Shown: positions 22,061-33,990, numbered from the stretch's first letter. The stretch: DNA of 64,000 bases from Corella eumyota (GCA_963082875.1 OY720102.1:11816990-11880989); one strand, 5' to 3'. The notes: generated by a model not told the origin, from the sequence alone. Made by a program: numbers and translations.

Positions 22061-22469
22061 AATACTGAATAAAAGTAAGTACATCACAATAGTATTTAAA
22101 ATTGCTACAAAAATGTAAATACTTTTTTAATGGTCGTTTTTTCAAGGTAATCAACAAAGAAATAAATCCTCACGCACACCCACTAAACAACGAAGACAAA
22201 CTCCAATTAACATTAGAAGTCGACATGGAACAAAAAATAATACATTGGCAAAAAATCTTTACTGTTTGTTGGTATCACTTAACGCATGGGCATTTTAGTA
22301 TATTTCGTAAATTGCCGTGTAAATTTTGCAACAATAATAAAATTATATATTTGCTTTAGAAGCGGCAGCAATTTCAAATTTAAAAAAAAAGTTATAACTA
22401 TTAATTTCAAAAACCTTAATAAGTGTAGTAATAAATAACTAATTACTTAATTAATTTTTAAAATTAACA

Positions 22470-23245
22470 ATTTTGTTGACTTTTCGACATATTTGTTAAC
22501 AGTTTTCGGTCGATAGTTCGCGTGAACGAAATTTGTTCATTTTTAAAATGAACATACACCTCCGTTTTAATTCGCTTCATATATTGTTAAATTTTATAAT
22601 GTCGGAAAGTATTTTAATGTTTCTTTATTGTTTTTTGACTTTACTATAACTTTTGCAAACAAAAGTTGTTTGGCTTTAAACTTTGCCTGCAATTTTAATT
22701 TATTATTATTTATTTATGAAAAAAAATTTGGCTTGTATATTTTTTGGAGAAAGTAGTTTTTGTTAGAGTGGGATTCGTTTTTCGCCTTAAGGAGCGGGAT
22801 GTTGTTTCTATTATAATATTTAAAATGTCGATAATTAGCGAAAACGAAAAATGTAAAACTGGGCAAACTTATTTATAATTGCAGCCCCTAGTTGTGATCA
22901 AAATTTTTTAAACTTCATAATGTCGGAAAGTATTTTAAATTAACTCGGAAATAAAAAGAGTTGTCGAATTTTCGACATATTTGTTATCAGTTTGTGGTCG
23001 ATAGTTCGCGTAAACTAAATTTGTTTATTTTAAAAATTAACATACACCTTTTTTTACTTCGTTTATATGATATTAATTTTTTTTGAATTTCATAATGTCG
23101 GAAAGTATTTTTAATTGGGTCGGAGCGAAATCTTGTTTCTTTATTGTTTTTTGACTTCACTATAACTTTTGATGTTGTTTATTTAATATTATTTAAAATG
23201 TCGATAATTTGTGCTAACGCAAAATCTGTATCTTGCAAAATTGCC
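22470..23245. repeat. Tandem duplication, period about 490 bp
   Basis: The blocks TTTTCGACATATTTGTTA, GGTCGATAGTTCGCGT, CATAATGTCGGAAAGTATTTT and TTTCTTTATTGTTTTTTGAC occur at 22475-22650 and again at 22975-23165. The unit TTTAAAATGTCGATAATT closes both copies. Confidence 0.7.
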
Positions 23246-23289
23246 TGGTTTATTATCCGAGTCGACATTGGGATAAACAAAAAGAATAA

Positions 23290-24090
23290 TTGTTAAATGC
23301 CCTCTCTTCTAGTGCTAAGTGGCCATGCACTGAGGGTATTTAGCATAAGACTATTTGTACTGATTGAACTATTCTTGCTTTATTAAAGTTGACCCCGCTT
23401 TTAGTCGCACACATGAATGAACAATTTTATTTCGTTCACACACAAACACATTCGTTCATTGACAGTTTCTACAAAAAATAAATCACCTATAGTCAATAAT
23501 GCTATAGAAAAATAAGCGATCACAATATAACTAATTGTTACCACATAATAAAAACATAATACAGAGAATATCGAAGTCAAAACACATCTTACCGACACGT
23601 TTAGCAAGCCACTTATACAATGGATACAAAGGTCAACTTGTGTAATCGTGGTTAATTCAAGCAATCTGTAATTAGCAATTGAAAAGGTAAGGTAAAGAAA
23701 AAGTCTGTAATAGCAAAGCCCTATTAGGCACATTAACAATAAAAAGCATAAATACCTAAGAAATGGCAGATATTGGCTCATGAAAATATACGGCACAGAC
23801 GATAAAACTACCCAATAAGTTCCTGATAAAGGTAAAAGAGACATTTAGTACAAAACATAAACACAAAATAACTTAATAATAATGCAAAATGTAATTACCC
23901 GAAAATTCACAAGCCCGAATTATGGATCAAAAAACGTACGTATCAGTTCACTACTCCAAATAGTTTCACAGTAGGAAAGGTAGTAATTACATATAACACT
24001 TTAAATCACTTTTAAATAGCCTATCAGTCTAGATTCATAACGATAAAAATAATAGCCATGAAATTACGGTAAGTATTAAAAAACCTTTCA
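23290..24090. mobile_element. 800-bp LTR-like repeat, copy 1
   Basis: Nearly identical to 28554-29351 in the same orientation. It begins TGTTAAATGCCC and ends CCTTTCA, so it has TG...CA ends, but no clear target duplication, and it lies 4.5 kb from its partner with unrelated elements between. An LTR or another non-autonomous element is possible. If an LTR, it is a young fossil. Confidence 0.6.
23401..23844 (-). CDS. Hydrophobic ORF inside the 800-bp repeat, copy 1
   Basis: A 147-codon frame read towards the left end of the repeat, with four or more hydrophobic stretches, for example YLCFLLLMCLIGLCYY, VLTSIFSVLCFYYVVTISY and IVIAYFSIALLTIGDLFF. This looks like a multi-pass membrane protein. 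The other copy carries the same start and most of the same protein. I recognise no family. Alternatively it is a long chance frame kept because the copies are young. Confidence 0.3.
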   Translation of the reverse strand: MSLLPLSGTYWVVLSSVPYIFMSQYLPFLRYLCFLLLMCLIGLCYYRLFLYLTFSIANYRLLELTTITQVDLCIHCISGLLNVSVRCVLTSIFSVLCFYYVVTISYIVIAYFSIALLTIGDLFFVETVNERMCLCVNEIKLFIHVCD

Positions 24091-24539
24091 ATCAAGTGAA
24101 ACGCACGGCTGATTATAAAACCTCAGGGTTGCCAAATGTAACAAATATAAAACGCATATTTAACAATAATATTAACATTAATGTAATAATCATGTTTAGT
24201 TTTTTGTATTAGGGATTTAACAATTCATATCAACATGCACTTACGCGGAAAAAAGCGGAGTTCTGCTAAGATTAAAAAAAAAGATTCTAGCAGAATAACA
24301 GTGGTCCTGACTTTAATAGATTAGTGTCATATTAATGGTATTATCAGAACAAAATTTTTTTAAATGAACATGTAAAGTAATAAACATGTAAAGTTAAATA
24401 ACCAATACAAACATGCACCTTATAAATACATTTACAAACAAATTAAAACCCACATCGCCCAAACACAAATACCAGAACTTAATGACAAATATGTTCACCG
24501 TATTCCACAACAAAACAAATGATTAAATTGACTCATCAC

Positions 24540-25470
24540 TTAGCAAAGCTAGACAAAGATGATCTCTTAGCACGGTCCTCGACGTACTGAGGCAACAAAT
24601 AACATGGGCTGGACCCGTCAAGGTGCTCCAGCAATGGGTGAAATATATGTACAAAAGCAACCAAGAGTCAATGCCCGACATATTGGCAAAAGAAATCACG
24701 AACGATACGAAAGGCAAAGGCATGAAAAGTTATGAAGCCACAGCCAGAAAGGTCGCTCTCAAGTTGACAGCAAGCCAGCAGCCAAAGCCTTCAAACAGAA
24801 CTTGTTCAGGGAGGATTTCACCTTCCCCGAAACGTGTGTCAAACGTGCATACGGCATGGGGGAAGGGGAAGTCCAAAATAAATAGGGCTTTTGGCAAAAT
24901 GTCAAATGTAGCCAAACCATGGTCAACTGCCGGCGCAGCCAAGATAGTAAATCAAGTAATTGGAGAGGCTAAAAACATCAAACATGACGGGATGAAGCTA
25001 ACAAACTTTGACCTAAAGGTTGGCTTGGTCGGTGCCGCCCTTGAGATCCGAGATCCAAACGAGGACGGTATCCGACTGAGCCAACACCTTATGTTGCACG
25101 GAGCTGCCGGCAAGGGCAAAACCATGGTGGGTGCCATATTGTTCCCAACCGAATATGCTTCAACTTTAACAAGCGACAGCGCTGGGGTTGGTCAGATGTC
25201 CCTGCGTCTGAAGCATAAAATGATCAAGATCGATGACGCAGGGGCATCGTTCTTTAACAATGACCAACTTACCAGCGCTGTCAAATTTATGTACCACAAC
25301 GCGTGGTCTGCTAAGATCCATGGCAACCGCCAAGACAATTCGGCAACGGTGGCTTTTATTACTATAAACGTGAAGGAACCAGTGAAGCGCCTTGCCGGGA
25401 TGGGAGATCTGGGACCCATTAAAAGGCGCTTCACTGAGGCGGAGCATAAAATGATCAAGATCGATGACGC
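24540..25470 (+). pseudogene. Rep-like viral fossil, copy D
   Basis: A plus-strand relative of the Rep at 2399-4060, about 20 kb away. It starts just before VKYMYKSNQESMPDILAK, so the first two HUH motifs are missing, and runs through the SF3 helicase (GAAGKGKT, KIDDAGASFF, KRLAGMGDLGPIKRRF). The acidic C-terminal region is absent. It is closer to copy C than to copy B in several stretches. It is a broken fossil with a few breaks. Confidence 0.75.
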
Positions 25471-25489
25471 AGGGGCATCGTTCTTTGGC

Positions 25490-26060
25490 ATATTAATTGC
25501 TAGGCTAAATTGGTTAAGATATATAGAATAACTTCAAAAAAAAAATTATAAACAAAAACTTATTTTTAAACAGTGGTGCTCTGGGTTCATGTTGGCGTAG
25601 ATAACAGATATGGCTCAAGGGCAAAATAACTAGAAAAGAATAACTTCAAAAAATGGCAGCAACGCGAGATTAGTCTGGCGAAAAAACAAAACCGAAAATA
25701 TTTGCTCTAAAAAAAGGCAGACTGACCAATGACGAATTCTTTAGCGACATGGAATATGCAAAAAATATACCAAAGTTTTTGTTTGTTTATTTACTGCATA
25801 TTCTAATTTGGTTGTTAATCTCGCGGACGTTAAAATTTTAAAAACCACCTGAAGATTGTTGACCATTTCTAACGTGAACATATCATTTAAACAATTAATA
25901 TCTTATGACACTACTTTTTTTAATTGGGAACTTTTATGTGTCGGTTTTGGTTTGCAGAAATGTGATTTTAGAAAATGACCCAATTTATCCAGTGGCATAT
26001 AGGATACACGAAAGAAAGTTTAGCTTACACCACCGCGATTGAAGTTAAACAAGTTTAATA
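25490..26060. other. AT-rich DNA, no named feature
   Basis: Frames are short. A weak coding-like stretch (GDMEYAKNIP-type, about 25740-25780) was seen but could not be assigned. Confidence 0.35.
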
Positions 26061-26069
26061 ACATATCAT

Positions 26070-26430
26070 TTGTTATGTTTATCTAGTAAAATAAGAATAT
26101 GGCTTCAAAATCTTTTGTATAGTCTAAAAGAAAATGCCGCTAAATCTCCGAAAAGTTGCTTGCAAATTTCAAGAGCTCGAGCTCGTGTTGCAGTATCTTG
26201 GAAATTTGACACTTCTACCTTCATAACTAATCAAAACTACATTGTAAATGCACAAAGTCGAACAAACGTAAGAAAATGGTCAACATGCGACGATGAAGGC
26301 TGCCCGGAAATCAAACAAAGGCAACGCAGGTTAAATGCGCTTCCTGTCACAAATGGTTTCACATCAATTGTGTGAAGAAATACGTGGATACGAACAAAAT
26401 GTATTTTTTTGTTGCCAAGTACGTTTTATT
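26070..26430 (+). pseudogene. PHD-like zinc finger fragment
   Basis: A 101-codon frame runs to 26375. In another frame at about 26310-26410 the DNA reads VKCASCHKWFHINCVKKYV, the CxxC-x-WFHxxCV half of a PHD finger. Upstream Cys ligands are less clear. Such fingers occur in host chromatin proteins and in transposon proteins, and the neighbourhood favours the second. It is broken by frame changes. Confidence 0.4.
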
Positions 26431-27239
26431 GCTGTTTTTAATAAGGTTATGTAAATAAAATGTAAAATAAGTTTGTATTTCTTCTAATATTAATTTTTTT
26501 TTCCACTTTTTCTTTGTACGAGCAGTATTACTTTTGTTATAAAAATGTGTAAGAAAACATTATTGATTTCTGCAAATATTTTAGAAATCATGCAATAAGT
26601 AACACTTAAGGTGAAGTTATTAAAGTCGAGTTAACTTAATCCCCGATTAACTTTTTATTTTTTTCGTGTTATTAAAGTCGGGTTAAACTCGGATAAACTC
26701 GCGATTTTTGTCAAAAAACTGGTTTAAACCGGTTTGAAATCGCTATAGTGAATCAAAACAGCGAACGACAATTTTTGTTGACTTTCGCTGTAACCAAGGA
26801 CGCTTTGTTTACTTTTTTTCTGCGAGATTTAAGTTATTGTAAATATTTGGGCTAAACGTGATTTTAAAGGGTTTTTTAGTAATAATTTACCAATTAATTT
26901 TTTATTAATTTAGACTTGGTAAAGATTAGTTACTGTTAGCAAACAAAAAACAGACCTTTAGCCTATTTGGCTGCTCAGGCTTAAGGCTACTATTATAAAA
27001 AAAAATGTACGCTATAGAAACTTTCGTTACAAATTGTTATTAAATATTGTTAATAGGAATTAACGATTGTTAAGCAATTTTTTATTGAAGTGGATACTTT
27101 GGAAATCGTTAAAATAACAAATACAAATTATGAAATTCCCAAAAAACGATTAAAAGATATCACAAATCCCCTGGAAAAATATACAGAAAGAGAAATAGTC
27201 CAGCGTTACAGATTTAATAAAAATAGCATTTTATAACAT

Positions 27240-28130
27240 TATTAAACAAGATTCAAGTTTAAAAATTAGAAGCCATGGTGTTCCAACATTGTTGCAGCTA
27301 TTGGTAACCCCTAGGTTTTATGCAACAGGGAATTTGCAACGCAGTGATGGAGACTTAGTTTGGGTACATAGATGCAAGGTGTGCCTTATTGTACATAGTA
27401 TTTCTAAGTGTATTGCTTCGCGCAAAAATTTGTAACATTTCCTTATGGATTGGCTCTGCAAACATGTATGAATGAATTTAGGCAAGTTTCAGGGTTTACC
27501 AACGTATTTGGGGCAATAGATGGCACACATGTTCCTATTGTTTCACCTGGTGGTGATTCTCCTGAGGTGTTCAGAAACAGAAAAGGTTTTTTTTCAGTTA
27601 ATGTTCAGGCCATATATGATGCTCACCGAGTATCATATATGGCCTGAACCAACATTGTTGTGCGTTACCAAATTGTGCGTTACCAACATTGTTGTGCGTA
27701 GGCCAGGATTGACTCATGACTCCCGAATTTTTGAAAATTCGGGACCATTTTGAAGATGGATTTGTGTCTGGTCTGTTGTTGGGTGACAATGGTTTACCCC
27801 TGTAAAAAATATTTGATGACCCCATTACTCATCCCTTGACATTATCACAAAAAAAGTACAATAAAGCTCACATAAAAACTAGATCAAATATTAAACAGTC
27901 TTTTGGCATTTTAAAACAAAGGTTCCGAGCCCTTACAATTCCACTTCGGACACGTCTGGGCAATTCAATAGTTATAATAGTTGCAAATATGTGTCTGCAT
28001 AATTTTGCACTAAAAACAAGGCAAGAGGAACTTTATGACGATGAAACCCCAGTAATTGAAACAAATGAAGAAGCTGGTTGCCCCAGTAATTGAAACAATT
28101 GAAGAAGCTCATACCAAATAATAAATAATT
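27240..28130 (+). pseudogene. PIF/Harbinger DDE transposase, decayed
   Basis: Pieces in order: PTLLQLLVTPRFYATGNLQR with SDGDL (27280-27360), FGAIDGTHVPIVSPGG (27510-27560; the D of IDGTH is the first catalytic residue), NRKGFFSVNVQAIYD (27580-27620), then WPGSTHDSRIFEN-like DNA near 27700, and RSNIKQSFGILKQRFRAL (27875-27930), where the final acidic residue of the usual VE-FG box is not conserved. A 15-bp inverted duplication at 27606-27647 and short direct repeats at 27655-27690 disturb the centre. Pairs in this superfamily act with a Myb-like protein. Confidence 0.8.
27606..27647. repeat. Inverted duplication inside the Harbinger transposase
   Basis: CAGGCCATATATGAT and ATCATATATGGCCTG flank an 11-bp centre. 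The normal coding text occurs once in related transposases, so the second arm is extra, as left by template switching. Confidence 0.7.
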
Positions 28131-28240
28131 ATTTTCAATAATTTTTAAATTTTAAGATAAAATTGTTACGTTATTATAGTTAAACTGCATAATAATTTTT
28201 GTTTACGTTTTTTATTTAATCTTTTTGTAGCTAAGAAAAA

Positions 28241-28555
28241 AATGGATAAAAAAATTAGAACTCTTAACTACGATCAAAGCAAAACAGAAGTGCTGTTGGA
28301 ATTAGTAAAAACTTATCCCGTTATAACTTCCAAATTAACAAATTCGTCTACCACAACTGCAAAAAAAAATGCTTGGGTTGATTTAACAAAAAAATTTAAT
28401 TAATATACGGTGCAATAGAACACCAGAAAATTTACAAAATTTATACAAAAATATTAAAAAGAAAGCAAAATCAGTTACTTTAGAACATAAATGAGAAATT
28501 AGAAGAACAGGAGGTGGCCTACCACCTAATCCCAATTATATTTTTATGATAAATG
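28241..28555 (+). pseudogene. Harbinger Myb/SANT-like DNA-binding protein, decayed
   Basis: Starts MDKKIRTLNYDQSKTEVLLE, then LVKTYPVITSK, AWVDLTKKFN, and after frame changes RTPENLQNLYKNIKKKAK and EIRRTGGGLPPNPN. This is the trihelix/MADF-like domain with the RRTGGGPP tail that accompanies Harbinger transposases and helps bring them to the ends. The 800-bp repeat begins right where this gene breaks off. Confidence 0.75.
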
Positions 28556-29351
28556 TTAAATGCCCTCTCTTCTAGTGCTAAGTGGCCATGCACTGAGGGT
28601 ATTTAGCATAAGACTATTTGTACTGATTGAACTATTCTTGCTTTATTAAAGTTGACCCCGCTTTTAGTCGCACACATGAATGAACAATTTTATTTCGTTC
28701 ACACACAAACACATTCGTTCATTGACAGTTTCTACAAAATAAATCAGCTATAGTCAATAATGCTATAGAAAAATAAGCGATCACAATATAACTAATTGTT
28801 ACCACATAATAAAAACATAATACAGAGAATATCGAAGTCAAAACACATCTTACCGACACGTTTAGCAAGCCACTTATACAATGGATACAAAGGTCAACTT
28901 GTGTAATCGTGGTTAATTCAGGCAATCTGTAATTAGCAATTGAAAAGGTAAGGTAAAGAAAAAGGCTGTAATAGCAAAGCCCTATTAGGCACATTAACAA
29001 TAAAAGGCATAAATACCTAATAAATGGCAGATATTGGCTCATGAAAATATACGTCACAGACGATAAAACTACCCAATAAGTTCCTGATAAAGGTAAAAGA
29101 GACATTTAGTACAAAACATAAACACAGAATAACTTAATAATAATGCAAAATGTAATTACCCGAAAATTCACAAGCCCGAATTATGGATCAAAAAACGTAC
29201 GTATCAGTTCACTACTCCAAATAGTTTCACAGTAGGAAAAGTAGTAATTACATATAACACTTTAAATCGCTTTTAAATAGCCTATCAGTCTAGATTCATA
29301 ACGATAAAAATAATAGCCATGAAATTACGGTAAGTATTAAAAAACCTTTCA
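28554..29351. mobile_element. 800-bp LTR-like repeat, copy 2
   Basis: The second copy of the repeat at 23290-24090, inserted in the Harbinger element, so it is younger than that element. It has the same TG...CA ends and no certain target duplication. The minus-strand hydrophobic ORF (from 29105) is shared with copy 1 over most of its length. Confidence 0.6.
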
Positions 29352-30344
29352 ATTACTACAAACAAAAAATTACAGAGCAGTAAAGCAAGTTTAAACAACT
29401 TTTATAAGTTTTACTAGTTTGCATGGTTATTTATTGTTTTATTTATGTTTTTAAATTTTGTTATTTAAAAAAAATAGCTATCTATAAAATTTAAATAAAG
29501 AGGTTTGCTTTTCACTATGCATGAATATAATAATGAAGCTTTACTAGATTTTAAAATATGATACCCTGTCCAAAATAGGTATTTCTGAGAGCAAAATGTT
29601 TAAAATCATCATTGCACATTTCCTGTTTAGTTAAGCTAAGGTAGACAGTTTTTAATTTCAACAACGTAAAAGTATTATTTAAACTTTGTGACCTGCCCAT
29701 CGTTATTTCAAAAGCACATGTTACGTCCGGAGTATCACTGACTGACTATCAAAGCCAGTACTAACTTACATACAACTTTACTTTTCTGTTGTATTGTTTT
29801 CCATAAGCTACCTATGAACCATATTGACTCTGTCCAAACGACACAACGACTTTTAGGCCATTCTAGTTTTACAATTAAACTGAGGTCGTATTATTTTAAA
29901 CTAGGAACTTTAAATGAAAACGTTGCTGTTTCAGCAAAGAGTGACACACCGCACGTGTTAACAAGTTTCGAAGCCGATTGACCGAAAAACCAATGAACCA
30001 TGAAACAACAAAAAATTAATATTTTGATAAAGTAGTTAATTAATTTTAAGTTAATCCGAGTTTGTTAACTTTTTAGCGATTTAACTCGAGTTTAATCCAC
30101 GATTAGCGTTAACTCAACTTTAATAACACAAAAAAAAAGTTAAATCGAGTTTAATCCGCGATTAGGTTAATCCGGGTTTAACTCGACTTTAATCACTTCA
30201 CCCTAAATGAAGCGAGCTTAAAAATACCCATGTAAATATACCGCGAAGCGAACTCGTTACGCGTGGTTGGTTCTTTTAAAAAATCGCTATAGCGAATTCG
30301 TGAAGCGAGCTCGAAGCTCGCTTAATCGCCCATGTAAAAAGGCT

Positions 30345-30535
30345 TATTAACAGTTAAAGTTACATTACACTATAAAAGGGCGTTAAACTTGTTTAATGCA
30401 TACAATGATACAAATAACATCATACCATAACTGTGCCATAAGTTTTATCCGGGTAGAGAGCGGTATGCCAAGTAACCAAGAGCAGCAATTATTCTACTGC
30501 ATCTAAAGTTTCTCACAAACCAAATTATTCCATTT
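30345..30535 (-). repeat. LINE 3' tail, second copy
   Basis: Matches 7845-8035, including TTACATTACACTATAAAAGG and ATTATTCTACTGCATC. Beyond it (30540-31015) the minus strand has coding-like pieces such as LKQAYDRTYNGLHNQKRII that I cannot assign; they may belong to another part of the same LINE family. Confidence 0.5.
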
Positions 30536-31014
30536 TTGTCACCGTGGCATTCTGATCGCATATTCTATAACATAATTCTTCTATCTGTTTTGTGGGTTTA
30601 TATTCGAAATGTTGTTGTGTCTGACGGGTGGTGAATGACGTACGAATTTTTAATGAGTCGAGGGCTGCTTTAGGTTTAATCCTTTTCTTGGTTTGTTCCA
30701 AAGCGCTGATTTAAAATGTTGTTCTGTTCATTATTTTGGATAGGTTTTATTGGCGGTATTTGTTGAATATTGATTACCATTTGTTCGTGCATATTCTGTT
30801 TTTGGCTTTTGGGCAGGTGATTTAATAAAGAGAAATGTATTGTTAACTATCGCCGCTGCCCGTGCCATTTGAGTTTATTATTTCTCCAAGGAATCAGCAC
30901 GTATTTCATCACAAATAATTCTCTTTTGATTATGCAACCCGTTGTATGTGCGGTCATAGGCTTGTTTTAAAGTCGCACGAGTTTTCTAGAAAAGTTAAAC
31001 CATTATAAAAACGG

Positions 31015-31100
31015 TTCCATGTCAATTCAACCCGAGGACAACTCAACCCGTGGACAATAAATCAACCCGAGGACAACCCAACACCGGACAACTCGAAAGG
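31015..31100. repeat. Short tandem repeat CAACCCGAGGACAA
   Basis: Three to four imperfect copies of a 14-17 bp unit stand just ahead of the hAT coding region. Confidence 0.6.
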
Positions 31101-31119
31101 TAAAGAAACGGAAGTTACT

Positions 31120-32724
31120 TTGTCAAAGGAAGGTTTTAAAGATATAAAACATATTTCAGAAAGAATAAAGCGACATGAGAGTTCAAAAATGCACATTACC
31201 AATGCACTTTCATATAGCCTACTAGGAACAGTAGATATTCAGTCACAGATCAGTGTAGGACACAGCTTATCTGTTGAGAGGCACAATAAAATTGTTAAAA
31301 AGAATAGACACATTCTCGACCTCATTGTTGACTGTTTAAAATTTTGTGGAGTACATGAAATAGGTATGCGAGGACATGATGAATCAGAAGGTTCCTTTAA
31401 CCGAGGCATATTTTTGGATTTATTGCAGCAAATAGCAAAATCGGATAACGTTTTAAAAGAGCATTTGGAAAGTGCCACAGTAAATAAATACACATCCAAG
31501 ACAATCCAAAATGAACTTTTACATTGCATGTTTACTGTATATAGAAATACATTAGAGAATGACATAGGTAATGCTGATTTTGTTGCTGTTCAAGCAGATG
31601 AGACAACTGATATTGCCAATCGATCACAATTTGCAGTACTTCTGTTATGAGTGGGAAAAAAAATGCAGGAATGTTTTCCCCATGACAAATTTGTGCACTG
31701 TTATGCTCACCAAGTAAACCTGATACTAAAGCATGCAAGTCAAAGTATTAAAAGCATTAAGTTGTTTTTTGCCAACTTGTCTGGATTCTCTACCTTTTTT
31801 TCTATGTCTCCGAAACGTTCAGATGTGTTACGATCAGTTTGTGAAAAACGACTTCCAAGACCATGTGAAACAAGATGGAATTTTTAATCTCGAGCTGTCC
31901 AAAGTGTTTTAAATAATAAGGAGAATCTTTTAGCAACTTTTGAAAAGATTCTTAATGAAACACACTGGGACATAACTTCAACACAAGGATGTATTGGATT
32001 GACACAACTTTTAAAAGATCCCACATTTCTTTACTTTTTGAAGTTTTTCAATGATGTCTTTCACCATTCATTTCAGAAGGTTATTAATGATATTCGTGGA
32101 AAACTTGTGGAACCTAGTATGGAATTTTGTCCAGAGTTGTCAAAACGCCAAAGGGTTGCTACTTCTTCAAGATTGTTGTGCGCAAATGCAAAAGAAGCCT
32201 GTGATATAATAATTGTTGAAATTATTAATCGATTTAGCAACATAAAACAATTTGAGTCGTTCTCATTAGTTAATCCATGTTTGTTTAAAAGGTTTAAAAA
32301 CATATTTCCAGTTAACTTGGTTAAACAGTTGGTACTGGGTTACCCCATGATAGATAGTTTAAAGCTGGCCAACGAACTTAAAGTGTTGTACACTAACAAC
32401 AGCTTTGAAAACATTAAATCAGTTGTGGGTTTAAATTCATTTCTGATAAAATGTTCACTTTTGAATACTTTTTCTGAAGTTAGTAAGGTTATAGGAATAG
32501 TTTTAACTACTCCAATTGCAACTGCAGAATCTGAGAAGTGTTTTAGTACTTTAAAACGAATTAAAACATTTTCAAGAAACACCATGACCCAAGATAGGTT
32601 AAATGCTTTAGCAGTCTTATCCATTCACAAATATGTCATTTCAGCCACACCTGATTTTAATAAAAATGTCATAGGATTGTTTTCCAAGTTGAAAATTAGA
32701 AGAACTTTTTTAAATTATAAATAA
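31120..32724 (+). pseudogene. hAT transposase, ZMYM1-like, nearly full length
   Basis: One plus-strand reading with few breaks. Order: ISERIKRHESSKMHITNAL (end of the BED/TTF zinc region), NRGIFLDLLQQIA, ADFVAVQADETTDIANRSQF (first catalytic Asp), CYAHQVNLILKHA (CxxH of the hAT core), CETRW, and at the end IATAESEKCFSTLKRIKT followed by RLNALAVLSIHKY, the dimerisation region with the last acidic residue. A stop at 31650 coincides with a missing stretch before the CxxH box, and another stop follows CETRWNF. The usual family is about 600-700 aa; about 530 codons remain. Tandem repeats begin right after the stop codon. Confidence 0.85.
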
Positions 32725-32775
32725 AGTGTTTTTGATGATGAGTGTTGTAATGTTGATGTTTTCTTAGACAAAGGT

Positions 32776-33030
32776 TTATGCCGACCCTCCACTGTTGATG
32801 TGTTGAGTTTTCCTGGAAAATAATTGATTATGCCGACCCTCCACTGTTGATGTGTTGAGTTTTCCTGGAAAATAATCGATTATGCCTGCCCTCCATTGTT
32901 GATGTGTTGAGTTTTCCTGGAAAATAATCGATTATGCCTGCCCTCCACTGTTGATGTGTTGAGTTTTCCTGGAAAATAATCGATTGTGCCTGCCCTCCAC
33001 TGTTGATGTGTTAAGTTATACTGGAAAAAG
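32776..33030. repeat. 54-bp minisatellite, five copies
   Basis: The unit carries GCCGACCCTCCACTGTTGAT, GTGTTGAGTTTTCCTGG and AAAATAATCGATTA, with few differences among the first four copies and decay in the fifth. Confidence 0.85.
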
Positions 33031-33163
33031 TTGATTGTTTCTCCATCTCCATTTCTCCATTGTTTCTATATATAAAAGCAATTATAAAAATTTAAAATAA
33101 ATTAACTGGAATTTATTTTTAGGTTGAAAAGAATAAAAAGGTTTTAAAAAATAGTTAACTTAA

Positions 33164-33401
33164 ATGAATTTTACTTTCAACCAATATGGGGGAGGGGAAT
33201 GGAGGTAAGAAACAAATTTTAATATTTTATATAGCTTGTTAAAATACCTTAATAAAAAAAAGGAATAGTAATCCATTTATTTACTTCACACATTTTTTTA
33301 AATCAAATTACAAAAATTATAGTGGTCAAGGTGGTGGAAGAAGGGGTCGTGGTGGAGGAAGAGGAAAATGGGTTTGGCGAGGAGGGGGAATGGGAGGATA
33401 A
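33164..33401 (+). CDS. Possible two-exon Gly/Arg-rich small protein
   Basis: An ATG at 33164 begins MNFTFNQYGGGEW; a donor GTAAGA follows at 33205, and an acceptor TTATAG ends at 33322. Joining 33164-33204 with 33323-33401 keeps one open frame of 39 codons that continues SGQGGGRRGRGGGRGKW, then VWRGGGMGG and a stop. Gly-Arg-rich tails often bind RNA. A further purine-rich exon-like block with splice-like ends lies at 33530-33582. The G-rich DNA could instead be a low-complexity repeat that happens to encode RGG-like text. Confidence 0.3.
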
Positions 33402-33739
33402 GGGCTGGGGGAAAAGAGGAAGAAGGTCGGGTGGGTGGAAGGAAGGAGGAGAGAAGATGAAAAAATTAGGGTAACTGCAAATATTATATTTAAATATTTC
33501 ATTAATTTAACAAATAAGTAAAAAAATTTTAGACAAGAAAACATAAAAAGGAAAAAAGAAGAAGAAAGTGAGGAGGAGAGGTAACTTAGGCCTAAAAGTG
33601 TTTGGTTTTTTATTGGGTTGAAAGTTTTGCGTTATTTTTTTAGAATTTATAGTTTAGTATTATATCATTAAATGAGAATTTAGGTTTTATATTATAAAAT
33701 CTAGAAGTTTTAGGTTTTATATTATAAACTCTAAAATAT

Positions 33740-33990
33740 CTAAATGATAAAGTTTTAAGCATTAGTTGTGCGTATAACACACCCTCTACCCCCCGGTCGC
33801 CAAGAAAATATCCAAATAATGGTGTTTTAAGCATTAGTTGTACGTATAACACATCCTCTACCCCCCGGTCGCTAAGAAAATATCCAATTAATAGTGTTTT
33901 AAGCATTAGTTGTACGTATAACACATCCTCTATCCCCGGTTGCCTAGAAAATAGCTAAATATTGATAAAATAGGCATTATTTCATCGTAA
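33740..33990. repeat. 72-bp tandem repeat, three copies plus a partial
   Basis: The unit carries TTTTAAGCATTAGTTGTACG, TATAACACATCCTCTACC and CCCCGGTCGCTAAGAAAATA. The last copy fades into GGTCGTTGCCGGTCGCCC. The minus-strand frame over it is a repeat by-product. 33991-34440 shows only degenerate AAATTATATC-type units. Confidence 0.8.

Larger units (their letters stand above)
26607..30206 (+). mobile_element. PIF/Harbinger DNA transposon, 3.6 kb, with nested repeat
   Basis: The left end GGTGAAGTTATTAAAGTCGA (26610) and the right end, read inverted, GGTGAAGTGATTAAAGTCGA (30202) form terminal inverted repeats that continue with TTAA-rich motifs for about 60 bp. The flanking TAA (26607-26609 and 30204-30206) fits the TWA duplication of this superfamily, with one extra base at the right end. 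Inside lie the DDE transposase (27240-28130) and the Myb-like partner gene (28241-28555), the usual two genes. An 800-bp repeat sits at 28554-29351. Both genes carry stops and shifts, so the element is no longer autonomous. Confidence 0.8.

Noticed and set aside
23290-29351. The two 800-bp repeats as the LTRs of one retrotransposon
   Set aside because: The DNA between them holds a Rep fossil and most of a Harbinger element, no gag or pol, and no matching target duplication was seen.
33640-33924. A 94-codon minus-strand frame with internal repeats
   Set aside because: It follows the 72-bp tandem repeat and has no other sign of coding.
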